From contig NZ_JAGPXY010000061.1 of NCBI RefSeq assembly GCF_018070325.1, positions 1-41,627 on the forward strand: a stretch of 41,627 nt of DNA, in the 5' to 3' direction. The stretch is from Micromonospora sp. H61. GTDB lineage: Bacteria; Actinomycetota; Actinomycetes; Mycobacteriales; Micromonosporaceae. Positions 32,527-41,627 of this stretch are shown here, one piece after another. Under the pieces are notes generated by a model, which made no database searches, was not told the DNA's origin, and was given only the letters and a program-made list of their open reading frames with translations. The position numbers and the translations under genes are program-made. Each line of letters opens with the position of its first letter. The stretch's first letter is position 1.

Positions 32527-33455
32527 CACACTTCACTTCCCGACGCGGCCAGCGCGTTGGCGCCGCCGACGATCTCGCTGATCTCCTGGGTGATCCCGGC
32601 CTGGCGAGCCGAGTTCATCTCGCGCGTGTACTTCTCGATCATCTCTTCGGCGTTGTCGGTGGCGCTCTTCATCGCCCGCCGCCGTGCCGCCGACTCACTC
32701 GCCGCCGACTCGATCAACGCCGCGTAGATCCGCGTGTTGATGTACCTCGGCAGGAGCGCGTCGAGCAGCGCCTCCGCCTCCGGCTCGAACTCGTACGCCG
32801 GCAGCAACCCCTCGGAGCGCGGCCGGTCCTCCACCTGCATCGGACCGATGACCTTGGTCACCGGGTTCTGCGTCATGAGCGAGTGGAACTCGGTGTAGAC
32901 GATGTGCAACTCGTCGACCCCGAGCACCCCGTCCGCTCCGGCGCCGCCGTCGACGTCGTCCGCACCGGCAGTGAACGCCTTGATCAGCGTCTCACCAACG
33001 GTACGGGCGTCCTCGAACGACGGCTGCTCGCTGAAGCCGGTCCAGTTCGCCTCGATCGGCCGCTCGCGGAACCGGTAGAACCCGACGCCCTTACGCCCGA
33101 TGACGTAGAGCACCGGCTCCTTGCCGTCCGCCTTGAGCCGCGCGATCAGCGACTCCGCCATCCTGATCGCGTTGGAGCTGTAGCCGCCGGCCAGGCCACG
33201 GTCGCTGGTGACCAACAGGACGCCGGCCCGCCGCACCCGCTCACGCGGGGTGAGCAGCGGGTGGTCGATCCGCGCGTTGGACGCCAGCGCCGTGAGCACA
33301 CCGGTGATGGCCTGGGCGTACGGCAGGGACGCCTGCACCCGGGCCTGAGCCTTGGCGATCCGGCTCGTCGCCACGAGCTCCATCGCCTTGGTGATCTTCT
33401 TCATCGACTTCGCCGAGCGGATCCGTTGACGAAGAACGCGTACCTGGGCCGCCAT
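32526..33455 (-). CDS. atpG: ATP synthase F1 gamma subunit
   Basis: The 309-residue central-shaft gamma subunit. The N-terminal helix VRVLRQRIRSAKSMKKITKAMELVA and the C-terminal helix region SATDNAEEMIEKYTREMNSARQAGITQEISEIVGGANAL form the coiled-coil shaft; the longest conserved stretches fit the family. The middle domain has LLVTSDRGLAGGYSSN. An acidic insertion AGADDVDGGAGADGVLGVDE near residue 170 resembles the extra loop of mycobacterial and other actinobacterial gamma subunits, which in mycobacteria influences latent ATPase activity. ATG 33455 lies four bases after the atpA stop, and the stop overlaps the atpD start by one base. Confidence 0.96.
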
Positions 33456-33459
33456 GGGA

Positions 33460-35112
33460 TCAGCTCTCGGCCGGGCGGTCGGTCGCGCCGTCGCGGAAGC
33501 GGGTCACCGTCTCGCGGTTCTCGTCGCCCTCAAGCGGCGCGGCCGGCGCGTCGTTGACCTTGCGCTCGTCCTCCTTGCCGAGGAAGACCTGCTTGAACTC
33601 GGCGATCGCGCTGTCCAGCGAGCCGATGATGTCATCGTTCCACTGGTTGTCGGCGATGCCGGCCAGCACACCCTGGTGCTTGTGCCGCAGGTACTGGAGG
33701 AACTCGGCCTCGAAGCGCCGAACCTCGCCCACCGGGATGTCGTCCAGCTTGCCCTCGGTGCCGGCCCAGACCGAGACGACCTGCTCCTGCACCGGGAACG
33801 GCGAGTAGTTCGGCTGCTTGAGCAGCTCGACCAGGCGCGAACCGCGGTCCAGCTGGGCCCGGGAGGCCCGGTCCAGGTCGGAGGCGAAGGCGGCGAACGC
33901 CTCCAGCTCGCGGTACTGGGCCAGGTTGAGCCGCAGCGAACCGGCGACCTTCTTCATCGGCTTCACCTGCGCGGCGCCACCGACTCGGGAGACCGAGGTA
34001 CCGACGTTGATCGCCGGACGAACGCCCTGGTTGAACAGGTCGGTCTCCAGGAAGATCTGGCCGTCGGTGATCGAGATGACGTTGGTCGGGATGAAGGCCG
34101 AGATGTCGTTGGCCTTCGTCTCGATGATCGGCAGACCGGTCATCGAGCCGCCACCCAGCTCGTCGGAGAGCTTCGCGCAGCGCTCCAGCAGGCGGGAGTG
34201 CAGGTAGAAGACGTCACCCGGGTACGCCTCACGGCCCGGCGGGCGACGCAGCAGCAGCGACACGGCGCGGTACGCCTCGGCCTGCTTGCTCAGGTCGTCG
34301 AAGACGATCAGGACGTGCTTGCCGCCGTACATCCAGTGCTGCCCGATGGACGAGCCGGTGTACGGGGCGAGGTACTTGAAGCCGGCCGGGTCGGAGGCCG
34401 GGGAGGCGACGATGGTGGTGTACTCCATCGCGCCCGCCTCCTCGAGCTGCCCCTTGATGGAGGCGATCGTGGAGGCCTTCTGGCCGATGGCGACGTAGAT
34501 GCAGCGAACCTGCTTCTTCGGGTCGCCGGTGCGCCAGTTGTCCCGCTGGTTGAGGATGGCGTCCAGGGCGACAGTGGTCTTACCGGTCTTCCGGTCACCG
34601 ATGATCAGCTGCCGCTGGCCCCGACCGATCGGGGTCATCGCGTCGATGGCCTTGATGCCGGTCTGCAGCGGCTCGTCGACGGACTGCCGGGACATCACGT
34701 TCGGAGCCTGCAGCTCCAGCTCGCGGAAGCCCTCGTTGGCGATGTCGCCGAGCGCGTCGATCGGCTCACCGAGCGCGTTGACCACGCGGCCGAGGAAGGC
34801 GTCGCCGACCGGAACGGAGAGAACCCGCTCGGTGCGCTTGACGCGCTGCCCTTCCTCCAGCTTGGCGGAGTCACCGAGAACGACGACGCCGATCTCCCGG
34901 ACGTCGAGGTTCAACGCCACGCCGAGCGTGCCGTCCTCGAACTCCAGGAGCTCGTTGGTCATGGTCGAGGGCAGGCCCTCGACGTGGGCGATACCGTCGC
35001 CGGTGTCGGCGACGGTGCCGACCTCCTCGCGGGAGACGTCGGACGAGTAGGAAGAGACGTAGCGCTCCAGGGCGCCGCGGATCTCCTCCGTCGAGATGGT
35101 CAGCTCGGCCAT
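33460..35112 (-). CDS. atpA: ATP synthase F1 alpha subunit
   Basis: The 550-residue non-catalytic alpha subunit. The nucleotide site GDRKTGKTTVALDAILNQ is near residue 172. The conserved IYVAIGQKASTIASI, GKHVLIVFDDLSKQAEAYR and the arginine-finger region ISVGTSVSRVGG-like NVGTSVSRVGGAAQ are present. The C terminus extends beyond the enterobacterial protein with a charged tail ending DGATDRPAES, as in other actinobacteria. ATG 35112 is preceded by an AAGGAAG stretch. It follows atpH after a 165-base gap containing hairpin-forming direct repeats, the largest gap inside the otherwise tightly packed operon segment. Confidence 0.97.
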   Translation of the reverse strand: MAELTISTEEIRGALERYVSSYSSDVSREEVGTVADTGDGIAHVEGLPSTMTNELLEFEDGTLGVALNLDVREIGVVVLGDSAKLEEGQRVKRTERVLSVPVGDAFLGRVVNALGEPIDALGDIANEGFRELELQAPNVMSRQSVDEPLQTGIKAIDAMTPIGRGQRQLIIGDRKTGKTTVALDAILNQRDNWRTGDPKKQVRCIYVAIGQKASTIASIKGQLEEAGAMEYTTIVASPASDPAGFKYLAPYTGSSIGQHWMYGGKHVLIVFDDLSKQAEAYRAVSLLLRRPPGREAYPGDVFYLHSRLLERCAKLSDELGGGSMTGLPIIETKANDISAFIPTNVISITDGQIFLETDLFNQGVRPAINVGTSVSRVGGAAQVKPMKKVAGSLRLNLAQYRELEAFAAFASDLDRASRAQLDRGSRLVELLKQPNYSPFPVQEQVVSVWAGTEGKLDDIPVGEVRRFEAEFLQYLRHKHQGVLAGIADNQWNDDIIGSLDSAIAEFKQVFLGKEDERKVNDAPAAPLEGDENRETVTRFRDGATDRPAES

Positions 35113-35211
35113 CCTCTGCTTCCTTAAAATTCAGGGGCCCGGGATACCTAGTACCGACCGGTCCGAATGGCGTCTGTCATTCCGGGCACTGAGCGATCCA
35201 GTCACCCCGAT

Positions 35212-35284
35212 GCTGGGCGGCGGAGCCGCTCAGCGCCGGGGCGGCGAAGCCACCGCATTGCTGGGCGGCGGAGCCGCTCAGCGC
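35212..35284. repeat. Direct repeat of a hairpin unit at the 3' end of atpH
   Basis: The 25-base unit GCTGGGCGGCGGAGCCGCTC plus AGCGC occurs at 35212-35236 and again at 35260-35284, the second copy overlapping the atpH stop. Each unit can fold (AGCGGC with GCCGC-CC). Between them lies another small GGCGGCGAAGCCACC hairpin. Three hairpins in the atpH-atpA gap could tune relative expression or mRNA stability. Confidence 0.8.
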
Positions 35285-36099
35285 TTCGCGAGCGCGTTGC
35301 GGGTCTCGTTGAGGCGGCGCAAAATGGTGCCGTCGTACAGGTCGGAGCCGACCCGCACGCTCACGCCACCCAGGACGTGGGGGTCCACCGTCTGCTTGAC
35401 GGAGACCTCTCGACCGTATATCGCGCTGAGGCTCGCACCCAGCCGGCGCTCGTCCTCGTCACTCAACGGGGCCGCGACGGTCACGTACGCCACCTGCCGG
35501 TCGCGTCGCTCGGCGGCGAGTTCCACCAGCCGGGTGAGCGCGCCGGTGAAGGAGCGCCCGCCGTACCCGCCGAGTGCGACCTCGACGAGGCGGACGGTGA
35601 CCGGACGGGCCTTGTCGGCGAGCAGTTCGCGAGCCAGGGTGGCCCGCTGCTCGACCGGGGCGACCGGGTCGGCGAGCGTGTTGCTCAGCGCCGACTGACC
35701 GGCCACTACCTGACCGAAGCGGAACAGCTCGTCCTCGACCTCGCCCAGCTCGCCGGCCTTGTCGGCGCTGGCCAGCAGCGCCTCCACGCCCAGCCGCTCG
35801 GCGCCGTCGAGCAGCTCCGACGGTGCCGACCATCGGCCGGCGACCAGCGACACGAGCAGGTCGAGCGCGTCGGCGCCGATCCGCCCGCCGAGCATGTCGC
35901 CGAGCAGAGCGCCGCGATCCTCGCCGGACCGGGACGGCTCGGAGAGCGCCCGGCGCAGCCGCGGCTCACGCCGCAGCAGGGTCGCCACGGAGAGGATGGC
36001 GTCGGCGGTGGAGGCCACCGCTGACGGCTCCGCGCCGCGGACGTACGCGTCGAGGCGCTCGGCCGCGACCTTGTACGACTCCCGGCTGGCGGCCTGCAT
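35278..36099 (-). CDS. atpH: ATP synthase F1 delta subunit
   Basis: The 273-residue delta subunit, the stator connector between F1 and subunit b. It is longer than the about 177-residue E. coli protein because of the N-terminal extension common in actinobacteria. It starts MQAASRESYKVAAERLDAYV. The conserved C-terminal OSCP/delta signature runs through VAYVTVAAPLSDEDERRLGASL and VDPHVLGGVSVRVGSDLYDGT. ATG 36099 shares one base with the atpF stop (TGATG), so translation is coupled. Subunits b and delta are separate here, unlike the fused b-delta of mycobacteria. Copies of a direct repeat overlap and follow its stop codon. Confidence 0.95.
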   Translation of the reverse strand: MQAASRESYKVAAERLDAYVRGAEPSAVASTADAILSVATLLRREPRLRRALSEPSRSGEDRGALLGDMLGGRIGADALDLLVSLVAGRWSAPSELLDGAERLGVEALLASADKAGELGEVEDELFRFGQVVAGQSALSNTLADPVAPVEQRATLARELLADKARPVTVRLVEVALGGYGGRSFTGALTRLVELAAERRDRQVAYVTVAAPLSDEDERRLGASLSAIYGREVSVKQTVDPHVLGGVSVRVGSDLYDGTILRRLNETRNALAKR

Positions 36100-36638
36100 C
36101 AGCGGGCCCCCGTGCTCTCGAGGCCGCTCAGGAACCGGTCGACGGTGCCCTTACGCCGCGCCTCGTCGGCCAGCGACTCGCCAACGATCTTGCTGGCCAG
36201 GTCCACCGCGATGGTGCCGACCTCCGCGCGCAGCTCGCGCACGATGGTGGCCCGCTCGGCGGCGAGCGCGTCCTTGCCCGCCTGGATGACCCGGTCGGAC
36301 TCTTCTCGCGCCTTGGCGAGGATGTCCTGCCGGATGCCCTCGGCGTCGGCCCGCGCGTCGTCACGGATCTTGGCGGCGTCGGTCCGGGCCTCAGCGAGCT
36401 GGGCACGGTACTGCTCGAGCAGCTGGTTCGCCTCGGCCTGAGCAGCCTCGGCGCGCTTGATGCCGCCCTCGATCGCGTCGACCCGAGCCTGGAACGTCTG
36501 CTCCATGCGCGGGAAGACGAACTTCATCAGCACGAAGCAGAGCACGGCGAAGGCCACCGAACCGACCACGATCTCCTGCCAGAGCGGGATGATCGGGTTG
36601 TGGGCGGACTCACCACCCTCGGCGGCGAGGAAGTACAT
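36099..36638 (-). CDS. atpF: ATP synthase Fo subunit b
   Basis: The 179-residue peripheral-stalk b subunit. One membrane helix near the N terminus (IVVGSVAFAVLCFVLMKFVFP, residues about 24-44) is followed by a long charged coiled coil (residues 48-150: QARVDAIEGGIKRAEAAQAE and onward) and a C-terminal region with AVDLASKIVGESL that contacts delta. ATG 36638 has GGGAGG seven bases upstream. It is 28 bases downstream of atpE, and its stop overlaps the atpH start by one base. Only one b gene is present, so the stalk should be a homodimer. Confidence 0.95.
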   Translation of the reverse strand: MYFLAAEGGESAHNPIIPLWQEIVVGSVAFAVLCFVLMKFVFPRMEQTFQARVDAIEGGIKRAEAAQAEANQLLEQYRAQLAEARTDAAKIRDDARADAEGIRQDILAKAREESDRVIQAGKDALAAERATIVRELRAEVGTIAVDLASKIVGESLADEARRKGTVDRFLSGLESTGAR

Positions 36639-36666
36639 GGAAGACCTCCCGGTCGAAAGGGCTGGA

Positions 36667-36909
36667 TCAGGCGGCGGAGCCGGCCCAGATGAAGCCGAAC
36701 GCGATGCCCAGCAGCGCGAGCGCCTCGATGACGGCGAAGCCGATCCAGACGTACGGCAGGGTCATCCGGGACGACTCCGGCTGGCGGGCGGTCGACTGGA
36801 TGTAGGCAGCGAAGACCAGGCCAACGCCGATGCCCGGGCCGATGGCGGCGAGACCGTAGCCGATGGCAGCGGTGCTACCGGTGACCTCGGCGAGAACGCT
36901 AGCGTCCAT
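36667..36909 (-). CDS. atpE: ATP synthase Fo subunit c
   Basis: The 80-residue proteolipid forming the rotor ring. Two membrane helices flank the polar loop ARQPESS (Arg42-Gln43-Pro44). The first helix carries a GPGIGVG packing motif (residues 24-30). The proton-carrying Glu62 is in FAVIEALALLG in the second helix. No sodium-binding residue set is obvious, so a proton-driven enzyme is expected. ATG 36909 has a strong AGGAGGAA ribosome binding site, consistent with the need for many copies per complex. It lies 67 bases downstream of atpB. Confidence 0.97.
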   Translation of the reverse strand: MDASVLAEVTGSTAAIGYGLAAIGPGIGVGLVFAAYIQSTARQPESSRMTLPYVWIGFAVIEALALLGIAFGFIWAGSAA

Positions 36910-36976
36910 TGGTGTGGTTCCTCCTGGTTATCACACGTGACTCTCACGCGGGACGACAACGGATGGTGCGGGTGGA

Positions 36977-37774
36977 TCAGTGCTCTTCGGCGAGCGCGCC
37001 CTGCACGTAGCTGGCGGTGAGGACGGTGAAGACGTATGCCTGCAGGCAGATCACCAGGAACTCGAGGAAGGTGAGCGCGATGGTCATCACCCAGGAGAGC
37101 ACCGAGACCGGGGCCAGCCAGGCGTTGGCGCTCAGCATCGCGAAGCCGCCGAGCGTGAAGACCAGCAGGAGCATGTGGCCGGCGAACATGTTCGCGAAGA
37201 GACGCACCGCGAGCGAGAACGGCCGGACGATGAAGGTCGAGAAGAGCTCGATCGGGATCAGCAGCGGCAGGATGTACCAGGGTGCCGGCGGGATCAGCGA
37301 GTTCTTGAAGTACTTGACGAAGCCGTGCTTCTTGATGCCGATGTAGTTGAACAGCACGTAGCTGATGATCGCGAGAATCGCCGGGAAGGCGATGTGCGAG
37401 TTCGGCGAGATCTGGAAGAGCGGGATGATCGCGAATGCGTTCGTCAGCAACACGAAGCAGAACAGCGTCGTGAAGTAGGGAGCGAACCGCACACCCGCGT
37501 GCCCGATCATGTCGACCGCGATGTTGTTACGCACGAAGCCGTAGATCGACTCGGCGAACCACTGCTTCTTGGTCGGCACCAACTGCGGGTTCCGGTAGCT
37601 CGCCAGGAAGAAGATGATCAGGACGCCGACCGCGATCCAGACCATCGCCGTGATCTTGGTGAACCAGTACGAGTTCTCCGCACCCCAGGGCAGGATGCTG
37701 GGCAGGTAGAAGTCGTCCACACTGGGTGGGAATCCCGCCTGGCCCGCTGCCAGAACGTTCGCCTGTCCGAACAC
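36977..37774 (-). CDS. atpB: ATP synthase Fo subunit a
   Basis: The 265-residue proton-channel subunit a with five to six membrane helices. The essential Arg is in PFSLAVRLFANMFAGHMLLL, and the C-terminal conserved helix LEFLVICLQAYVFTVLTASY is intact. The frame is open to 37885, but GTG 37774 (VFGQANVLAAGQAG) is preferred because AAGGGACG precedes it and the upstream residues are basic antisense-like sequence. The stop of the short atpZ-like gene lies 11 bases upstream. It begins the structural part of the operon. Confidence 0.95.
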   Translation of the reverse strand: MFGQANVLAAGQAGFPPSVDDFYLPSILPWGAENSYWFTKITAMVWIAVGVLIIFFLASYRNPQLVPTKKQWFAESIYGFVRNNIAVDMIGHAGVRFAPYFTTLFCFVLLTNAFAIIPLFQISPNSHIAFPAILAIISYVLFNYIGIKKHGFVKYFKNSLIPPAPWYILPLLIPIELFSTFIVRPFSLAVRLFANMFAGHMLLLVFTLGGFAMLSANAWLAPVSVLSWVMTIALTFLEFLVICLQAYVFTVLTASYVQGALAEEH

Positions 37775-37785
37775 CGCGTCCCTTC

Positions 37786-38022
37786 CTAAGTAGGCGTGCC
37801 GAGTCGGCGGATGACCAGGATGATGCCCCCAGCCATACCGAGCACGACGCCGATCCCGGTGGCGACGCCGCCGGTGTCGAGCCACTGGTCAACAACCCAA
37901 CCGATGAAACCCCACACGAGCATGCCTCCGATGAGGTAGCTGAGCGCGGTCCAACCCTGACCGGCACCGGACGGATAATCGTCCGGTTCACCGGCGGGAC
38001 GGGGGGTTTGGTCACCAGCCAT
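37786..38022 (-). CDS. AtpZ/AtpI-like small membrane protein
   Basis: A 78-residue protein with two membrane helices, ALSYLIGGMLVWGFIGWVVDQWL (residues about 26-48) and VATGIGVVLGMAGGIILVI (53-71), joined by an LDTG turn. The GW-x-D pattern in the first helix resembles AtpZ proteins (two-helix F1Fo accessory family), which in other bacteria assist assembly or cation supply together with AtpI. ATG 38022 is chosen because an upstream start at 38076 would add 18 residues with no family features. TATCGT lies 10 bases before it, a possible near-leaderless promoter. It precedes atpB by 11 bases. Confidence 0.75.
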   Translation of the reverse strand: MAGDQTPRPAGEPDDYPSGAGQGWTALSYLIGGMLVWGFIGWVVDQWLDTGGVATGIGVVLGMAGGIILVIRRLGTPT

Positions 38023-38073
38023 GACGGGGCGAACGATATCAGCCGGGAAGACGAGGCTGTGCCTCACCCCCCG

Positions 38074-38089
38074 CACAACCGTGGTTGTG
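38074..38089. repeat. Short palindrome upstream of the atp structural genes
   Basis: CACAACC and GGTTGTG flank a two-base GT centre about 50 bases upstream of the atpZ-like start. Position and symmetry fit a protein-binding site or the end of the glyA-atpI transcript; nothing decides between these. No T-run follows. Confidence 0.45.
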
Positions 38090-38203
38090 TGGGCTTCTCG
38101 TGGGCGCCGTCGTCTGTGGGCACGCTACTCCCCTTCCGCCCGTCGGAAAATGACCGGAGGCCGACACATTGCCGCGCGTCCGAAAGGTGGGACGACCGTC
38201 AGG

Positions 38204-38621
38204 TCAACTCTGCGCCCGACGAGCGTGCACCGTGGTCAGCCACCAGATGTGCACCGCAGTCCACACTGCCACCCCGGCGACGATGCCGAGGCAGAGAGGG
38301 ATCAACCCGGGCCAACCGGTCGACGCCACCGCCACCATCACCACACCCAGCAGGCTGAACTTCAGCACGTACAGCCCCAGGCCGAGCGGCAGCAGCAACT
38401 GCGGGTTGATCTGGTCGGCCCGGGCCAGCACCACAGTGGTGAGGGTGTAGCTGAGCACCGTGACGCCCACGCCGGCCGCCGCGCCGAGCGCTGCCGTCAC
38501 GCCGCCGGTCACCCCGCCCACCACGGCGGCGACCGCCGCGAGCGCCGCCGACGCGCCCAACAGCACCGGCAGGTGCCGCAGCCGCCACCGCCGGTCGGTG
38601 TCCGGCCCGACCACCCCGGGC

Positions 38622-38629
<8 letters not shown>
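38204..38629 (-). CDS. atpI: Probable AtpI-type four-helix membrane protein
   Basis: A 141-residue membrane protein between glyA and the ATP synthase genes, the usual place of atpI in actinobacteria. Four membrane segments can be drawn: PVLLGASAALAAVAAVVGGV, GAAAGVGVTVLSYTLTTVVL, LLLPLGLGLYVLKFSLLGVV and LIPLCLGIVAGVAVWTAVHI. A short basic tail follows. AtpI helps c-ring assembly in several bacteria. GTG 38629 overlaps the glyA stop by eight bases, so it is probably translated by coupling; the frame is open further upstream inside glyA. Divergence of this family makes the assignment rest partly on position. Confidence 0.7.
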
Positions 38630-39911
<1,282 letters not shown>

Positions 39912-39919
39912 AGCGAACG

Positions 39920-39939
39920 AGTCTAGGGGGCCGCAGACT
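39920..39939. promoter_or_regulatory. Back-to-back -10 boxes of glyA and the SDR gene
   Basis: TAGACT on the minus strand (39920-39925) and CAGACT on the plus strand (39934-39939) lie eight and seven bases before the GTG starts of glyA and the SDR gene. The two promoters overlap within a 35-base gap, so the genes could be co-regulated or compete. Confidence 0.5.
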
Positions 39940-39946
39940 GGGACCT

Positions 39947-41407
39947 GTGAGATGCCTCGTCACCGGAGCGACCGGCTACATCGGCGGGCGGCTGACGCCG
40001 CTGCTGCTCGCCGACGGGCACACAGTGCGCTGCCTCGCCCGCAAGGCGGTGCGGCTGCGCGACGTGCCCTGGGCCTCGGCGGCCGAAATCGTGGAAGGAG
40101 ACCTCAGTCGACCGGAGACGCTGGCCGCCGCGTTCGCGGACGTGGACGTCGCTTACTTCCTGGTGCACTCGTTGGGCCGGTCCGACTTCGAGGCGGTCGA
40201 CCGAACGGCCGCGACCAACTTCGCGGCGGCGGCGCGCGCGGCCGGCGTACGTCGAATCGTCTACCTGGGCGGTCCGTTGCCGGCGACCGACGCGGTCCCC
40301 TCGCCGCACCTGCGGTCCCGTGCCGAGGTGGGCCGGATCCTGCTGGGCAGCGGGGTGCCCACGGCGGTGCTGCGCGCCGCGGTGATCATCGGGTCCGGCT
40401 CGGCGTCGTTCGAGATGCTGCGGTACCTGACCGAGCGGCTACCGGCCATGATCACGCCACGCTGGGTGCGCAACCGGATCCAACCGATCGCGGTCCGCGA
40501 CGTGCTGAGGTACCTGGTCGGCTGCACCGCCCTGCCAAAGGAGGTCAACCGGGGCTTCGACATCGGCGGGCCGGACGTGCTCACCTTCCGCGAGATGATG
40601 CAGCGCTACGCCCGGGTGGCCGGGCTGCGCCGGCGGATCATCGTGCCGGTCCGGGTGCTCACCCCGTCGCTCTCCTCGCACTGGGTCGGTCTGATCACCC
40701 CGGTGCCGAACAAGATCGCCCGCCCGCTGGTGGAGAGCCTGATCCAGGAGGCGGTCGCGGACGAACACGACATCGCCCGCTACGTCCCGGACCCGCCCGG
40801 CGGGCTGACCGGCTTCGACGACGCGGTGGCGCTGGCGCTGGTTAAGGTGCGCGACGCCCAGGTGGAAACCCGCTGGTCCACCGCGAGCGGCCCGGACGCG
40901 CCCGCCGAGCCACTGCCCACCGACCCGGTGTGGTCCGGTGGCACCGCCTACACCGACGTCCGGGAACGGGCGGTGGACGCAACACCAGCGGCGCTCTGGC
41001 GGGTCGTCGAGGGCGTCGGCGGCGAACACGGCTGGTACTCGTTTCCCCTCGCCTGGTCGATCCGGGGCTGGCTGGACCGGCTGATCGGCGGGGTCGGGCT
41101 GCGCCGGGGTCGACGCGATCCGCACCGCCTCCAGGTCGGCGAGGCGCTGGACTTCTGGCGGGTCGAGGAGATCGTCCCGGGCGAGCTGCTGCGACTGCGC
41201 GCCGAGATGCGGCTGCCCGGCCGGGCCTGGCTGGAGATGCGGGTGGTGCCGGCCGACGACGGTCGCAGCCGCTACCAGCAACGCGCCGTCTTCCTGCCGC
41301 GCGGCCTGCCGGGGCACGCGTACTGGAAGTCGGTGGCCCCGTTCCACGCGGTGGTCTTCGGCGGGATGGCCCGCAACATAGCCCGCAACGCCGAGCAAAC
41401 CCCCTAA
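39947..41407 (+). CDS. SDR-family NAD(P)-binding protein fused to a DUF2867 domain
   Basis: A 486-residue two-domain protein. Residues 1-300 are an atypical short-chain dehydrogenase/NmrA-like Rossmann fold. It has LVTGATGYIGGRL at residues 4-16, a VEGDLSRPETL segment after the second strand and VAYFLVHSLG. The extended segment FDIGGPDVLTFREMMQRYA is typical of atypical SDRs. Residues about 325-480 (TDVRERAVDATPAALWRVV, GVGLRRGRRDPHRLQVGEAL, GRAWLEMRVVP) match DUF2867, an SRPBCC-like ligand-binding fold. This fusion recurs in actinobacteria and is often called a nucleoside-diphosphate-sugar epimerase-like protein; substrate and reaction are unknown. GTG 39947 fits the leaderless pattern seven bases after CAGACT. 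Confidence 0.88.
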   Translation: MRCLVTGATGYIGGRLTPLLLADGHTVRCLARKAVRLRDVPWASAAEIVEGDLSRPETLAAAFADVDVAYFLVHSLGRSDFEAVDRTAATNFAAAARAAGVRRIVYLGGPLPATDAVPSPHLRSRAEVGRILLGSGVPTAVLRAAVIIGSGSASFEMLRYLTERLPAMITPRWVRNRIQPIAVRDVLRYLVGCTALPKEVNRGFDIGGPDVLTFREMMQRYARVAGLRRRIIVPVRVLTPSLSSHWVGLITPVPNKIARPLVESLIQEAVADEHDIARYVPDPPGGLTGFDDAVALALVKVRDAQVETRWSTASGPDAPAEPLPTDPVWSGGTAYTDVRERAVDATPAALWRVVEGVGGEHGWYSFPLAWSIRGWLDRLIGGVGLRRGRRDPHRLQVGEALDFWRVEEIVPGELLRLRAEMRLPGRAWLEMRVVPADDGRSRYQQRAVFLPRGLPGHAYWKSVAPFHAVVFGGMARNIARNAEQTP

Positions 41408-41446
41408 CCGCCCCCCGCACCCGCCCCCGCTCCCCGCTCCCCGCGA

Positions 41447-41510
41447 TCTTGCACTTTGTGTTGCTGATTTGTGGGCCTCGGCACCTTTTGTCGCGACAGA
41501 AAGTGCAAGA
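41447..41510. repeat. Inverted repeat related to the ATCTTGGACA palindromes
   Basis: Arms 41447-41461 and 41496-41510 match at 14 of 15 positions (TCTTGCACTTT core). An internal perfect palindrome TGTCGCGACA is at 41489-41498. The arm consensus resembles ATCTTGGACACTTTCCGT of the palindromes around 9612-10718. The remaining 117 bases to the window end show no supported gene. Confidence 0.7.
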
Positions 41511-41627
41511 CGCTTCTATGTCGGTGGTGATCGGTTCGGCTGGTTGCCGCTAGGTTCGGCGTCGGTGATCGCTTGGGTGGCTCATTGCCGATCCGGCCGC
41601 TCGGAGTGCGGGTGTGCCTTGTGCAAG

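Overview
The window is very GC-rich, densely packed DNA from an actinobacterium, most likely a filamentous member of the Micromonosporaceae. The clues are a crotonyl-CoA carboxylase/reductase, the actinobacterial mismatch endonuclease NucS, two DivIVA-like coiled-coil proteins of the Scy/FilP type, a DUF397 protein, DUF2550 next to atpC, and many starts that look leaderless (a TANNNT-like -10 box 6-8 bases before ATG/GTG). No RNA gene, CRISPR array, insertion sequence or prophage was seen.

Left part (1-13.8 kb). Two Asp23/Gls24 proteins are followed by a short-chain acyl-CoA block: meaB and a thiolase on the minus strand, then mce and ccr on the plus strand. Next come two hendecad-rich cytoskeletal proteins. 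A DUF559 nuclease-like gene bracketed by two related palindromes follows, then a two-gene unit of a 48-residue protein and a DUF397 protein, an AI-2E-type membrane protein, an alpha/beta hydrolase and a small Cys/His protein.

Middle part (13.9-28.5 kb). This holds a tandem-fused 3-hydroxyacyl-CoA dehydrogenase, a second hydrolase, an FHA protein, an aldehyde dehydrogenase, a methyltransferase, nucS, DUF4126 and DUF1540 proteins, and the B12-dependent mutase meaA. An ABC exporter pair, a single-domain 3-hydroxybutyryl-CoA dehydrogenase, murA and an ATP:cob(I)alamin adenosyltransferase complete it. Read together, thiolase, 3-hydroxybutyryl-CoA dehydrogenase, Ccr, epimerase and MeaA cover the acetyl-CoA to methylsuccinyl-CoA half of the ethylmalonyl-CoA pathway (crotonase not seen). 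MeaB and the adenosyltransferase protect and supply the mutase cofactor. ccr and meaA, 19 kb apart, share a near-identical 14-bp partly palindromic site in their promoters, suggesting one regulator.

Right part (28.9-41.4 kb). The F1Fo ATP synthase operon runs leftwards in the order glyA, atpI, atpZ-like, atpB, E, F, H, A, G, D. A strong terminator and an LCP-family cell-wall ligase gene separate atpD from atpC, and atpC appears to have its own promoter. A DUF2550 gene follows atpC. A divergent SDR/DUF2867 gene and another dispersed palindrome close the window.

The most noteworthy signals are the shared ccr/meaA operator, the palindrome-bracketed DUF559 gene, the detached atpC, MurA with Asp in place of the catalytic Cys, and murA and the adenosyltransferase gene starting on overlapping start codons.
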